Assembly: GCA_006352455.1 (NCBI GenBank) | Contig: VANL01000027.1 | Span: forward strand, 43,406 to 107,405 | DNA from: Brachionus sp. 'Tiscar' | Taxonomy: Eukaryota > Rotifera > Eurotatoria > Ploima > Brachionidae | Length of the DNA: 64,000 nt | Direction of reading: 5' to 3' | Notes under the pieces: generated by a model | What the model was told of the DNA's origin: nothing | What the model saw: only the letters and a program-made list of their open reading frames with translations | The model's database searches: none | Translations under genes and position numbers: made by a program | Shown: piece after piece, positions 22,942-36,000 of the stretch | Layout of the letters: each line of letters opens with the position of its first letter | How positions within the stretch are numbered: the stretch's first letter is position 1

Positions 22942-25900
22942 ATGGGTTGTGCAAGTAGCAAAAATGCCGAGGACAAGGACGAAATGCGTAAATACTCGAA
23001 ACAATCGCCGCAATCGTCTTTTCAAGCCCAAAACGCGTCCAATCTTAACGGAAAATCGAACAAATCCAAAGCATCTACATCGAATGCCAACAACATATCG
23101 GGAACTTTATCCCAAACACCGCAAATATCCCAGCAGCCATTAGCACCGCGCCAAAATTCTCTAACCAATACTGCCAATGCGCACGCTAGCCCCAATCAGC
23201 CGGTAAGTGCTCAGACCCAATCACAAATCGAGCAAAAAAATCTTGTTCTTTTGACCGAATTTTTCAAATCGGTAGGAAATGGCGAGCTGGACAATCTAAA
23301 GCAAATATTAGCTTCGTTGGACGAGTTAAATCGTCAGTCGGCATCTCAAAGTCCGTCGATACGTATGAACAAAAAAGAATTGCTAAACGCGGGCATGGCA
23401 GATGCAGATGGTCTAACCGCGCTTAGCATCGCCGCAGGTCGAAAGCACAAAGAGCTGACCGAATTTTTGGCCGACTTGGCTGAAGTAGACGTTAACAAAG
23501 CGTCCGAGAGCGGCATCACCCCACTTCTTATGGTTGCCGAAGTTGGATGGACCGACGTAATGAAAAAATTGCTAAAGCGTGGCGCTCACGTTGACGCAGC
23601 GCCCAAAGGTCGCACTGCCGAAGAGGCCAAAATTGCCGGCTCGACTCCACTTATCGGCGCTACTAAATACAACAACCCCGAAGCGGTAAAGCTTCTTCTT
23701 GAACACGGAGCTAATCCAAATCATCAAAATCAAAGCGGTATTTCGGCTCTCATGCTGGCTAGCGAGCAGGGATTTTTCGATTGTGTTAAAAATTTATGTG
23801 AAGGCAATGCAGACGTAGAGCTTGCGCCGTCCGGAAAAACAGCACTAAGCATGAACTTAAGCGGACAAACTCCTCTTTTTTGTGCAGCCAAAGAAGGACA
23901 CTTGGAAATAGTAAAATATCTATTGGATCGTGGTGCCAATCCAAATGCTACAAACCACTACGGAGTCTCAGTTCTTTGGATACCGTGTCAGCGTGGTTTG
24001 GATAAAATAGTCGAACTATTGCTTGACAGAGGAGCTGATCCCGAAATTGCACCATCCGGTCCGGAGGCCGAAGAAAGAAGTATATCAGGCTGGACCCCAC
24101 TTTATGCTGCCATTAAATCCCGCCAATATCAAGTAGTAAAGCTTTTACTTAGCCATGGGGCTAATCCGAATGCTGTTACCAGTCTTGGATCGACTCCTTT
24201 TTTGCTTGCTAGCGAAATAGGCGATTTGGACGTTATCAAGTGCTTTGTTGAGCATGGCGCTGATCTAGACTATTCGCCGTCTGGCAAAGAGGCCGATGAG
24301 CTAAATATAACTGGACAAACTGCACTTTTCATGGCAACTTTAAAAGAACAAAACGACGTTGTTCAATATTTAATTGAGAAAGGAAGTAAAGTAAATGTTA
24401 AAAATAGATACGGAGTTAGTCCATTGTTGTTGTGTGCCGAGGGTGGTAATGAAACCTTGGTCAAACTATTGGTGTCCAATGGGGCTGATGTAAATATGAG
24501 TCCGAGTGGCGACTTGGCTGTCGAGCACATACTTGCTGGCCAAACGCCACTTTATGGTGCAGCAAAAAAGGGCCATTATCACATTTGTAAATACTTAATT
24601 GAAAATGGAGCTTTGGTCAATGCGGAAACTATGACTGGTGCAACGCCTTTGTACACAGCTGTTGAGGAGGGACACTTGGAAATATGTGAACTTTTGATTG
24701 AGAGCAAAGCTGATGTAAATATGTTTCCGCATGGCGAATGGGCTCGCGAACTCAACATTAATCGACAATCGCCATTATTGCTTGCTTGTATTAAGAACAA
24801 CACTCAAATAGCCGAGCTGATGATTGAGAGCGGCGCTGACGTTAATCTGGTAAACGAGCGTGGCTCATCTCCATTGCTTGTTGTTTGTCAGTATAATAAT
24901 TTAAAATTGCTTAAAAAATTACTCGAACACGGAGCCCTTATCGACCAAGAAGCGCTTAATCTATACGATGCTAAAATAAATGCGCTAATAATTGCCACCG
25001 AGTCCGGATCGTTTGCTTGTGTCAAGTGTTTAGTTGAGAACGGTCTTGATGTCAATTATAGAATTGATGGAAAAGGCGAAACAGCTGGACGAACTCCTCT
25101 TTTTTGTGCTAGTGTCAAAAATCATCCCGATATTGTCGAATATTTAATTCAACATGGAGCTGATGTTAACGCCTCTGAAGATGTAAGTTTTTTTATTCAA
25201 TTTTAATTGAATGAAAAAGCAATTTTTCGGTTTTTATTTTTGTTTTCATTTTACACCAAAACACTCATATGTGTCATATTTTCAAATTATATTTAGAAAT
25301 TTCTTTTTTACACTTTGAACTAAGAGCTATGAGTAGAATAATTTCAACATCAAGTTTTTAAAAGGATCAATTTCAATTTTTAGGCCTTTTAAAATAACAT
25401 TTTATTTAAAATAATATTTTTCATTTGTTTTCTTCATTTCCTGAATTTTCACTGAATTCTTATGATTTTATGAAGAGATTAGTAACGTTTACATTCAAGC
25501 TTATAATTAAAGTTTTGAGTACCGGCAGCAACTGCACCGCCAAGAAGTAGTGTTGACTGTCTTGATGGCTGCGTGGAAAAAAAAAATTTCCTAATAAAAT
25601 TTATTGATTTTTCTTATTCATAATTCTAATGACCGAACCATCGTAGTCTTTTGTTCTTAATACACTGACTTAATGTTCTTATGTATAGTTCTGCATTTGA
25701 CAATGTCTCAGGCTTTAATTTTTGATTACCCAATTCTCTGCTGAAAATACCCCAGAGAATTGGGTATTTAAAAATAGAAATTTACCTTGATAAATCAAAA
25801 AATTTTTTAAATTAAATTAGATTGAGAAAAATGCTAAACTGAAAAACAGAGTAAATGATCAGTACCAATTTTGATAATCTACCCGAAAAATTAAATTTTT

Positions 25901-27306
25901 CGTTTAAGCGTATTTTCTATTTTAGTGGTTATGTGAAATACAAATACAAATTGAGCAAAAACATTTCCTTTTTTTGATAAAATAAAATTAACTAAAATAA
26001 AAAAATATCTGAACCTTTTTAAATCTTTATTTTTTTTAGTAAATCAAATCAATACAATTTTTTTGTTTTTCATTAGAAAAATTATTCTAAGTAAAAAAAG
26101 TACAGCAAAGTATGTTGCAGCATTTTCTTAGATTTATTTTGATTTTATTCTAGTTAATTTTGATTTATCAAAAAAAGGAAATGTTTTTGCTGAATTTGTA
26201 TTTGAATTTTACTAAGCCATTTAGAAATTTAGTCTGTATTTGATCTATTAAAAGGACGTTAAAAAATGAAATTACATATAAGAAAAATCAAAATAATTAA
26301 GACTTGAAAGCTTTTTTTTTGTTACCGTAAATATTTGTTTTTTAACGTTGCAATAAAAGCACATGAACTTGGTTTTGGTGCCTCAAAAAAAAATTGAATT
26401 TTCAAGGTTTAAAATAGTAGAAAGGAAAATATATGAACTTGAAAGCCACTAAGCACCGAAAATTTCAATTTTGAGTTGAAAGCAAGTCGAAAACACTTTT
26501 TTTTTGAGGCACCAAATGCAAATTCGTGTGCTTTTATTGCAACGTTAAAAAACAAATATTTACGGTATATAATTTTAAATCTATTTTAATTATGATCTAA
26601 TTTATTTCTCTTCAAGGAAAAGCTCATTTTAGAATTTATTCGAATTAATTTTTAAATCACTTGGAAAAAATATTTCTAGCAAGTTATATTATAAAATAAT
26701 ATTAAAATTTTTAAATTGATTTAATTTAGTAGGAAATTTTTAATTAAAAAAAATTAATTAATTTATTTATTTTTAAATTCATTTAAGTTTTCTATTACTG
26801 ATTAACTAAAAAATCTTTCAAATTGATTTTACAAGCTCGGAATATTTAGTTAAAGCCAATCTTTAAAGCTCATTAAATTTCAGAAATATAATATTATCAA
26901 CAAGTTGATATTTTAAAAGAAGTTTTTATTTTGAAAGATATTTTTTTATTAAAAAAAACATTTAATTTTTTTAAATACATCTTTTATTAGAAAAGAATTT
27001 CTAATTAGAAAGAATTTTTTTTATGTAAAAAAATACATTCTATTCTAGCTAATTAAATTATCGCCTTATTTAATATATGCTAACAAAACCATTTTTTATT
27101 TTTAGAGTGGACTTTCATGTTTGCACATAGCGGCAACCTTGGGACATGACCGAGTGGTCGAAATTTTATGCAAAAATAAAGCCGATATAAATCAATCGAT
27201 CATAATAGACGATCAACCAGTTACAGCCTACGATCTTGCGCTTACACAAGAGAAAACTAACGTATGTAATATATTAGTAAAATACGGATATCAGATCACG
27301 AATTGA
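22942..27306 (+). CDS. Ankyrin-repeat protein with N-myristoylation-type start
   Basis: Two exons, 22942-25182 and 27106-27306 (GTAAGT donor, phase 0), giving 813 residues. The start MGCASSKNAED fits dual acylation (Gly2 myristoyl, Cys3 palmitoyl), so membrane tethering is likely. Residues about 20-100 are Ser/Asn/Gln-rich and probably disordered. From about residue 155 the rest is ankyrin repeats arranged in a higher-order unit: two 33-residue ankyrin repeats plus an insert of about 9 residues (PSG-x-x-A-x-E type) before each GxTPL. Units begin at residues 157, 233, 308, 383, 458, 533 and 608, an exact 75-residue period after the first. The final exon encodes SGLSCLHIAATLGHDRVVEI and a C-terminal half repeat. 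Coding GC is well above the surroundings. Partners are unknown. Confidence 0.9.
25728..25765. repeat. Perfect 13-bp hairpin in the ankyrin gene intron
   Basis: ACCCAATTCTCTG and its exact complement CAGAGAATTGGGT separated by 12 nt. It sits 160 bp before the foldback at 25927-26222 and may be part of the same insertion. Confidence 0.55.
25927..26222. repeat. Foldback repeat, family copy 2, in the ankyrin gene intron
   Basis: Arms of about 75 bp at 25927-26003 and 26148-26222 are inverted copies, sharing AGCAAAAACATTTCCTTTTT and the following TTGATAAA...AAAATTAACTA with few mismatches. The spacer is about 145 bp of AT-rich DNA. Arm sequence resembles the repeat at 11244-11462. No coding content; a MITE or foldback transposon relic is the likely identity. 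Confidence 0.7.
26325..26565. mobile_element. Mariner-type MITE with long inverted repeats in the ankyrin gene intron
   Basis: A 241-bp element bounded by TA at both ends (26323-26324 and 26566-26567). Terminal inverted repeats of about 69 bp begin CCGTAAATATTTGTTTTTTA and run through ACGTTGCAATAAAAGCACA to GGTGCCTCAAAAAAAA, with only a few differences between the arms. There is no transposase frame. The near-identical arms suggest a fairly young insertion or strong foldback maintenance. Confidence 0.82.
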
Positions 27307-28951
27307 GGCATTTTGTTAGCGGCCTTTGACATAAAAAAAATATAAAAAAATATTTGTTTACATTTTTTCGTTTATTATAAATTATTTATATTTCTATTTA
27401 ATGGAAGATTTTCTTTATTCGAAAGATTTGTTTTTTTTATATGAACTAATTTGTAGACCTAGAGCTGTAAAAGCTGTCAAATGGTTATATTATTAGTTAT
27501 GTTTGATGGAAGTGAGACACGTCTTCACGCTTGTGTTTATCGATTAGTAAAATTTTATTGTGATATAAATGAATTGTGATATATAAAGAGATTTTGTGCG
27601 AGCTAATTGGATATGACACAGGTAACTGGTGATGAAAACAAAACGTGTCTTACAATCGTTTTGATTCAAATTAGTTTTTTCAATTTTTTGACCAAATTAA
27701 AAAAAAATTTAAAAATAAAATAAAAATTCGACATCCGAATCTATCATGAAATTGTTGTTTGCCAAATTCACCTTGAACACATAGCATTTCAATTTTTATT
27801 TTGCTCTTTTTTCATTTTTTAAAAAAAAATTTTTTTATAATGTCGTTTGCATTTTTTTCTTTTTTTTGAAGACTTGTTCCAACAATGTCAATGATAAATT
27901 TAATTTGGTCCATTGCATTTTTAAATCTTTAGTTTAGATATCGTTTATTTTTTATCTAGTTTTCGTAAGTGTTTGAACGACGACCAAATTAAATTTAATT
28001 TCATCGACAATCAATTTTTTGGAATAAATCAGCAAATAAAATTAATGATAAAAGAAAGAAGAGATAATTTATTAATAGAAATTATGTTCAGGTGTTACTT
28101 TTTTTCTAACTAAACTTTTAATTGATTTTAAATTTTAAAAAATTATATAATAAAGTTTAAGCAAAATAATTATTTTTAAATTAATCACCAAAATAAGTAA
28201 ATCCTTAGTTGGGAAAGATGTAACTATTTTTCCTTCCCTAGACTTTTAAATTAATCAATCTGTTTTTTTTTATGAAATTATCAAGTTCTTCTTTATAAAG
28301 CGGGTTTTTTATCTATCATTTTTCTTTAGTAATTAACCCTAAAAAGGGGCTTAGATTTTCTATTAAAACTAAAAAAAAAATTTGTTAATTAGGATCTCAT
28401 TTTCAAGATTTAATAATTTAAAAGTTTTTATTTAAAATTTAGAATTTTATCTAAATTATATTAAATAAAATTATTTTTTCTAAACTTTTTTATAATGTCC
28501 ATATCAATTAATCGTAGTTTAAAAAATATTAATTTTTAATATTTTGAAATTTTGAAATTTTACCTAAAAATTGCACGAAATTCATCAATTTAAAAAAAAA
28601 TAAATAAATATAACTAGTGTCTTGCTACGGTTTATAACTTGGACTACATTAAAAATACCTTTATGGAAATCATATTTTTTACATGATAATTTTAAATTTG
28701 TTTCACATATAATAAAAATGAATCTGTTTTAATAATACTTGACAATTTTTATTTGGTTAAATAATCGTTAATTAAAAATAATTCAATGTTCAGTATTTTT
28801 GTTTTCTAAATTATAAATTTGTATTTTGTAAATTTTATTCGCGATCTAAAATAACCAACTGTGAAATTATTATATTTCTTTATTAGACGAACCTAAAAGA
28901 ATTGTGTTCAGAAAAACAAGCAGGAGATGAAACATATATAGACTAAGTTAG
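27307..28951. other. Noncoding stretch between ankyrin gene and amino acid transporter
   Basis: Contains the ankyrin gene 3' UTR and the promoter of the next gene. No additional open frame with coding character. Confidence 0.5.
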
Positions 28952-31002
28952 ATGAATTTCTTGCGAAAATTGACCAGGCGCCAGTCAATAAATATTGATG
29001 GCCGCAATCAAAATGAAAATATGGCTCCAAATTTAGAGCGCAAGTTGGGTCTTGCAGCTCTTGTATTTTTGAACGTAAGCAATTCAATTGGTTCTGGTAT
29101 TTATGTTTTGACTGGCATGGCATCAAATTTGTATGCGGGGCAATTTATCTCACTTTCTTATTTTATATCTGGTATTGCTTGTTTGCTATCAGCATTGTGT
29201 TTTGCTGAGTTTGCATCAAGAATAAAAACATCATCTGGGTCTAGTTATACATTTATTTATCATAGTTTAGGAGAATTTTGTGCCTTTATAATTGGATGGC
29301 TTTTATTCATTGGTAAATTGCTCATTTTTTTATATTTTCAATTTTTTTCTAAAGCTTAAAATTAAAAATTCTAAATACATTTATTGGATTTTTTTAATAA
29401 ACTAAAAAAAAACTTAAAACAACACTAGTTACAATGAGATATGGTTTTTAGACCTTTAAGTTTTAAATTTTGAATTTTTGACATTCACAAAACAATAAAA
29501 TACCTTTCTTAAAATACTTTTTTTTTTTAAAAAGGTTCATTAACTTCAATTGCTGCAACATCAATTACATGGAGTGAATATTTTGATACTATTTTTGATC
29601 ATGCAATAAGAAATTTCACTATCGAAACAATACAGGCTTATTGGCATCTGCCAAGTCCGTTCAGCAATTATTTGGATATCCCTGCAATTCTAGTCACTTT
29701 GTTTTTTTTCTTAATTTCTCTACGTGGAATACAATTGACTGCTTTTTTCAATAACATTCTTGCTATTTTAAACATAAGTCTTTTATTAACCATAACAATT
29801 GGAGGCTTTATTTGGGGAAATATAGATAATTTAATTGATACAAAATATTCAAATGGTTTAAATGGAATCATAAAAGGCTCATCTATAGTTATATATGCTT
29901 ATATAGGATTTGAATCAAGTACATTCGCAGTCGAGGAGGCTCTAAATCCTACTTCAAATGTACCTCTATCTATGATCATTTCAATAGTTATAATAATGTT
30001 GACTTATTGTGGTTCGAGTTTATCTCTCAATTTAATGCAACCATTCGATAAAATCGATCTTCATTCCTCATTTCCATCCGCATTTAGAAAGGTAAAATTA
30101 ATGTATTATATTGTAACAATAGGACCAATAATTAGTCTTATCGGCTCCTTGGTATCCAGTATTTTTTCAACTGCTCGTATTGCTTACACCATGTCCAAAG
30201 ATGGCCTTTTGTTCAAATGTCTATCATCAATAAATGCAAGTTCAAAGATTCCTGATATGGCTACTGTTTGGTCGATGATAATATGTTTACTATTGATCAT
30301 TATATTTGATATCAAGAATTTAATTGGTTTTACAGATATAAGTGGATTTTTAATCTATTCTTCAGTAGCTACGGCACTTTTAGTTATTAGATATGGTCAT
30401 AATACGGATAATAGAAGTACAAGAATAAGCCAGTCTTTTGTCGAAAATTCACCTGATAGCTTTGAATTATCAGAAGATAGAGAAAATTTATTAGAGAATG
30501 ATTCAGAGACAGAACCGAGTAAAAATCACTTTTTTAAAAAAAGCTCAATAGCGATTATTTTAATTTTTATTTTATATATTTCAAATATTGTTTTATTCTA
30601 CTTATTAAATAATTTGGAATCGTTAAAAATTTTTTTGATTATTTCAATTTTTTTGATAAATTCAATTTTTTCGATAATTTTGTTTTTTTTTGAACAAGCT
30701 CCATATCCACCTAATTTAACATTTAAAGTAAATTGAATTTTTTTAAAAACCTATTTAAATTTAAATTTTTTAGGTACCATGGGTTCCATTTTTGCCTATA
30801 CTGGTTATGGCTTTAAGTATATACTTGATGATGGCGTCTGAGACAACTGATTGGATTTTGTTTGGAATTTTGATAATTTTTTGTAAGAGTTTAATCAACT
30901 TTATTAGATATAACTACTAAAATAACTTTAAAAATTTAAGGCGTGATTAAATATTTTTTATATGGAATACATCATAGCAAATTATCAAGAGAAAGTCTTT
31001 GA
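28952..31002 (+). CDS. Cationic amino acid transporter (SLC7 CAT subfamily)
   Basis: Plasma-membrane or lysosomal permease of the APC superfamily. Four exons join in phase: 28952-29312, 29535-30727, 30774-30882 and 30941-31002, giving 574 residues with about 14 predicted membrane helices. Landmarks are the first helix with NSIGSGIYVLTG, then CFAEFASRIKTSSGSSYTF, VIYAYIGFESSTFAVEEALNP (the CAT GFD/GEE-region equivalent), ARIAYTMSKDGLLF, and a C-terminal block VPWVPFLPILVMALSIYLMM that belongs to CAT carriers rather than light-chain LAT carriers. The end, YFLYGIHHSKLS, is also CAT-like. Which of SLC7A1-4 or SLC7A14 is closest cannot be settled by eye. The acidic loop after helix 10 (SEDRENLLENDSETE) may carry a dileucine-type sorting signal. 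Confidence 0.83.
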
Positions 31003-32194
31003 AAAATTAATTTAAAATTTATATAGGAAAAAAATTACTGATGTCGAACATTTGTATTTTATGGCTACCAAAAGCTAAAATTTAATAAAATAAAATAAAT
31101 ATTTAGATATATTTCTTTTTTTTTGATAATTAATCCATAATAACACTCAAAAACCGGAGGGGTTTTTTCGACTCTTTGTGTAAATTTTCTTGTTTGTTTT
31201 TATTCCGTAAAAATAAGCATATTTTGCAATAAAAATTAAATTATTTTGTTATTTTTTGATTTTAGAATTTTGATTTAAATTAGAAAAAATTTTCAATAAT
31301 GATTTAAATTTATTTAACAAAAAAAAAAAGAAAAGATATAATAGATATAATTTCTGTAAAATTGAAAAATAGATGATTTAAAAAGAATGATTAATTAAAT
31401 AGTTAAATTAAGTCTCATAAGCAAGTTTAAAAATATTATTAATAGAGTATGAATTTATATTACAGCTATAGTTACAAGTTAACAAAAAAATAAAAATTTA
31501 CCTTGACTTATAAGTCATAAAAATAGCAAAATTTAAAAAATTTTATTTTTTGTTTTTGTGATTATTTTTATTAGAAAATTATTATTGCAAAACTTAATCC
31601 CTTTAATTTTTGGTAAAGTAAAAATTTTGATCAAATTTAATTTTTCAAATTTAATTAAAAAATTTCAAATGCGTAATTAAATTTCAATGCATATTTACAA
31701 ACCACAATCTTTTTTAAATGTTATATATACATTGACTAAATGATTTATTTTTAATACAGTCAGCATAAATTAAAAAGAGTCAACACAAATCATGATATAT
31801 TTGTATGTCTTAACGAATCTTCATAATCCTCTATTTAATTTTAAATTTAAGCTAAGAATTTTTGAGTATTCTGAATTACAAAATTCAAAAACTATGTTTT
31901 TTTTGGAACAAAAAATACCTAAAATACTTAGAACACATATATGTATTTGAGAAAACATGCATGTATTCTATAAGTGTTCTTGATGTATTGTAGAATACAT
32001 GATTATAAACTACGTTTGTGAGATTAATTTAAAAAAAAGGAATTAAATAAATAAAAAACTAAACCTGAAAAAACAGGTCTAAACTGTTTTATTTGAGCTT
32101 TTATTGAAGTTGACCAAATAATTAATTAATTACCTTTTATTTATTAATATTTTAGAAATAATATTAGCTAATTTAAATTATATTTTTTTCTAAT
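31003..32194. other. Noncoding stretch between transporter and PH-domain gene
   Basis: Convergent gene ends flank it. It contains a short dispersed repeat (31611-31716) and otherwise no recognisable feature. Confidence 0.5.
31611..31716 (+). repeat. Dispersed repeat, copy A
   Basis: About 105 bp resembling 39511-39618 in the same orientation. Shared blocks include TTTTGATCAAATTT, the phrase AATGCG/ATGCGC followed by TAATTAAATTTCA, TGCAT, and CCACAATCTTTTTT / TCACAATCCTTTTTT. Confidence 0.6.
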
Positions 32195-32911
32195 TTAGTT
32201 AATTTCTATCATATTTTTTTGAAGCTTTTCTTGTTCTCTATTTTCGTCGAAATTTGCAGTATCGTAATTTGATGCTTTTCCAAAACTCACATATTCCACC
32301 ATTATTTTAGGTAATGATCCCCATTTATCAAAAGCTTTCAACCACTCACTATAATAAAAATGGTACATTTGTATTTTAATTAAAATTTAATTTAAAAATA
32401 TCTTATATTGATTGATGGTATGATAACCTGTTAAAAAATTGTGAATATACATATGATTAAATTGATAACTCTTAATTTTTTAACATAGATCATACTATCA
32501 TAATGATCAAAATTTTTTTTATTACTTAAATTTTTCCATCTTTTCGAAAAGTAGAGTTAAACTTTTCTTTGATTTTTGTCTTAGGGGAATTTCTATGAGC
32601 ATAAATTTAGTTAATTCTGCATGTATCATGAATGAGTTTTTATATTGACTAGAAAATAAATTTATATTTGGTAAGCGGCTTTTTTCTATTGAATGAGATG
32701 AGCTATTATCTAAGTCAACACAATCAGTTGTCACAGATTTTACTTTAATCTTTCTAAATACGCATTTTAAATCAATAGATCGTTTGATTTGACCGTCTAT
32801 TAACTTATATAGAATTCCATCTGAACATAACTTGAATGTGGCTTTTTTCCAATTGTCCATAAAAATGCCTTTATGAAGATATATTAACACATCAGATATA
32901 ACAACTGTCAT
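32195..32911 (-). CDS. Small pleckstrin-homology-domain protein
   Basis: Two exons (32911-32526 and 32348-32195, phase 2) encode 179 residues. Residues about 5-120 look like a PH domain: DVLIYLHKGIFMDNWKKATFKLCSDGILYKL fits strands 1-3 with the basic WKK turn, resembling evectin/PLEKHB more than other PH proteins, and a C-terminal helix is supplied by exon 2 (NEWLKAFDKWGSL). PH domains usually bind phosphoinositides or proteins at membranes. There is no membrane anchor, unlike evectin-2, and the tail is short and charged. Its start lies only 90 bp from INTS7 on the other strand. Confidence 0.6.
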
Positions 32912-33001
32912 TTTAAACTGGGCAATTGTTAAAATAGTTTTATTTATCTAAATTTGGAAATTAAATTTGTAAAATAATATTAGAAAATTTTACTTTACAA
33001 A
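32912..33001. promoter_or_regulatory. Shared 90-bp promoter between PH-domain gene and INTS7
   Basis: Only 90 bp separate the two divergent start codons, so both core promoters and 5' UTRs must overlap. No TATA box is evident. Confidence 0.6.
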
Positions 33002-36000
33002 ATGGATAAATTTGGTGAAGTTTATTTAGATTTTAGTCAAAATGACATTAATATAGACGATCTTAATCTAAATACCTTATGGGTCGAATTAGACAAAGGT
33101 TTAACTTTAACTATTTTTACTGGAAAATAAAATTTTATATTTGATTTTATTTCCTTAGGTCTTCTTTCTGACAATATTGGCCAACAATCTGAGTCGATTG
33201 TAAAGCTAACCGAGCTTTTTGACCGATATCCTTTACCTGTCTTTGTTAACAGCGGTTTCACTCGGCTTGCCAAAGTTTTTCAAAATGGGTAAATTACCTT
33301 AATTATCTAAATTACTTAAATATAATTTTTTTTAAAGGAACAATTTTCTAAAACTTCAAGTTATTAGAGTTATCGAAAAGAACCAAAAACATTTGACAAA
33401 AATAATTAATATCGAAGAAATTTTGAAGTTAATTTTCTATAATATACACAGCAATGATGCAATTTGTAGAGCATTGACCCTAAGGGCCTTGGGTGAAATA
33501 TCACCTATTATCAGTGAAAAGCACAATGTTCAGCACAGTATTCGACTTGCTTTAGAGTCAAACGATGAAACAGAGGCTAAAGAGGCTTTTTATGCCGCTA
33601 ACAAATTTTGTGCTCTTTCAAAGTAATCTTTTTTAAAAAACTTAGACTTCTAAAAACATCTAAATAGATATTTTGCTGCATCGTTGATTGAAAGAATTTC
33701 CGAATTGATTGAAGCGGTTCAAACACCTCTTAGTCGAAAAATGAGACTTATATCTCTTCTTGTTCATATGCATCATGACACAGCTCTGTCTTCAAAAGCT
33801 TCTAATCTATGCAAATCAATTTATGAGTCGTTTGTAAGAGAAGATACTTGTAAAATAATTTTAAACACTCTGACACAGATAGCATGCAAGAGTCTAACTA
33901 ATATACCTGATACGGTAAAAAAAATTAAATTTAAAATCAAAATCATCAAAAAACATGTTCTTTTTTTTGAAAAATTCAAAAATTAAAGATCATAATTTTG
34001 ATTTGATTTTTTTTTAATTTCCGAAATTAATTATTTATTTAATTTTAATTCTAGTTAACATTTTATTTGAATTTGCTATCCGAAGAGCCTCGAAAAAAAA
34101 TTCAAATCTCAATATTGAAGAATCTTTTAATACTTGCAAATAAAGTATCTCACCTTTGGACAAATGAAAATATATCCTGTTTGATTGATTACATAGCAAA
34201 ACGAACTAGTTATAAAAATTTGATGCTCAAATCTTCTGAAATATTGACCGAGTTGGCAAAAAATTCTAGTATTTTTTTTCTTGATTTATTTAGAAAAGAA
34301 AATGAGGAAAAAAGAGAGTTTTTGAATTTAAAAACTTTAATTCAATATTTGATTTTTGATGAAAAAAAAGACATCGCATTCAACTTTTGTATGCTGTCTA
34401 GCAATTCACTACTTTATGCCAATAGATATGGCTATAAAACAGATCAATATGAAAATTTTTTTGAGCAGACCAAACATGGATTGTACTCGATAATAATTGA
34501 AACTGATGAAGCTATTCAAAATTTAGACTGCATGGAGGTCGATTTTCATTCAAACCTCAATTATTTTACAAAAATATTACCCAAAGCACTTAAGTGTTTG
34601 ATTGATTTACTAGGAATGAACAATGAAATTTTCTTCAAGGAACTATTTGAATTTATGATCTGCCTAATAAATTCGTTTAGTAAGTTATTCTATTTTAATT
34701 TGTTTATTTAAATTCATAGAGCTCTTGTTTAATATAGTATTTAGTAAAATAACTAAAATATAAAATTCATATGTTTAAACCACGAGAAAATTATACAATC
34801 ACTTGAAGTCTTATTAGACGATTTTTTTTTCATGACTAATGACAATATAGTAATAGTTTGTGATCATTCAAATATATTTAATTTTGATAAAAATCTAAAC
34901 AAAATCACATGTTAAATTCATATTACATTTTAAATCTAAAATATTTTAGTCTTTATTAGTCTTAAATTAATTTTATTAAATTAAAGAATAATTTGGCTCT
35001 TTTTACAACAAAAGTTTATAAATTACTAATTACTAAAGATTCTCTAAAAAATATTAATTTTTAATAAAATTCATAATGAAAATCTTTAATTCTTTTTGAT
35101 TTTCTTATATAATTTGAATTAATGATTAAGAATCAAAAATTTTGCATTTAATTAAACCTTTCATTTTTATTTTCTTTGGAACTTTTCACCATTCTTTCCG
35201 GGTGTAATGTCTTTTTTTTAATTTTAATTCAAAATAATGCTTATTTTTTTTACAAAAAAGCTAAAATAAAGCATAGAATTATATGAGGAATTAGGAAACT
35301 TTTATTTGTTTTTTTGATGTTATTTCAATCTTGGATGGTATTTTCAATCAAACAGCACAGAAAAATTAACAGCTTATGGTGAAAAATCTTATTAGAAAAA
35401 AAATAGCTGATTAAATTCAATTTGAGATGCTGAATCACAAAAAAAAAAAACAAATCTTGCTTTTCATCCTTTTTTGCTCTTCCTTTATTTAAAATTTTGC
35501 TTTTATTTTAAAATGTTTAATAAGAGTAATTCGAATTCTATAAGAAAAGAAAAAAGATTTTTAATATTACTTATTAAATAACAAGCTTTCCAGAAAGTTA
35601 ATAACTTTGCATATTTAATATTTTTTAATATTTTTTAATGCAATATTTTAGAAATATTTTAAAATTATTTAATCAAAATAAAATTTTCCCACTAAATGTG
35701 AAATTCATCTGACTAATTTTAACTGGGAGACTTAGTTGAATTTTTACAATACTAATTTCTTGTATTATTTCAGATAAACACTATATTGAGCTGAAAATGA
35801 TGGATCCTAAAATATCTCTTAGGATTTTTCGCGTTTTTAATCAAATATTTTAAACAAATAGAGAAATAAAAACCAACTTTATCTGAAATCTTTTTTTTAT
35901 CTTCAAAGATATTTTTAGCATCTCAATTAATCTCGTTATATTTCTAATTAATTTAAGACAAAATATTGAAAATTTTGTTAAATGTCAATTTTTTACGTCA

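Noticed and set aside
23730..24803. Antisense frames of about 70 codons inside the ankyrin exon
   Set aside because: Shadows produced by the higher GC and regular repeats of the real coding strand.
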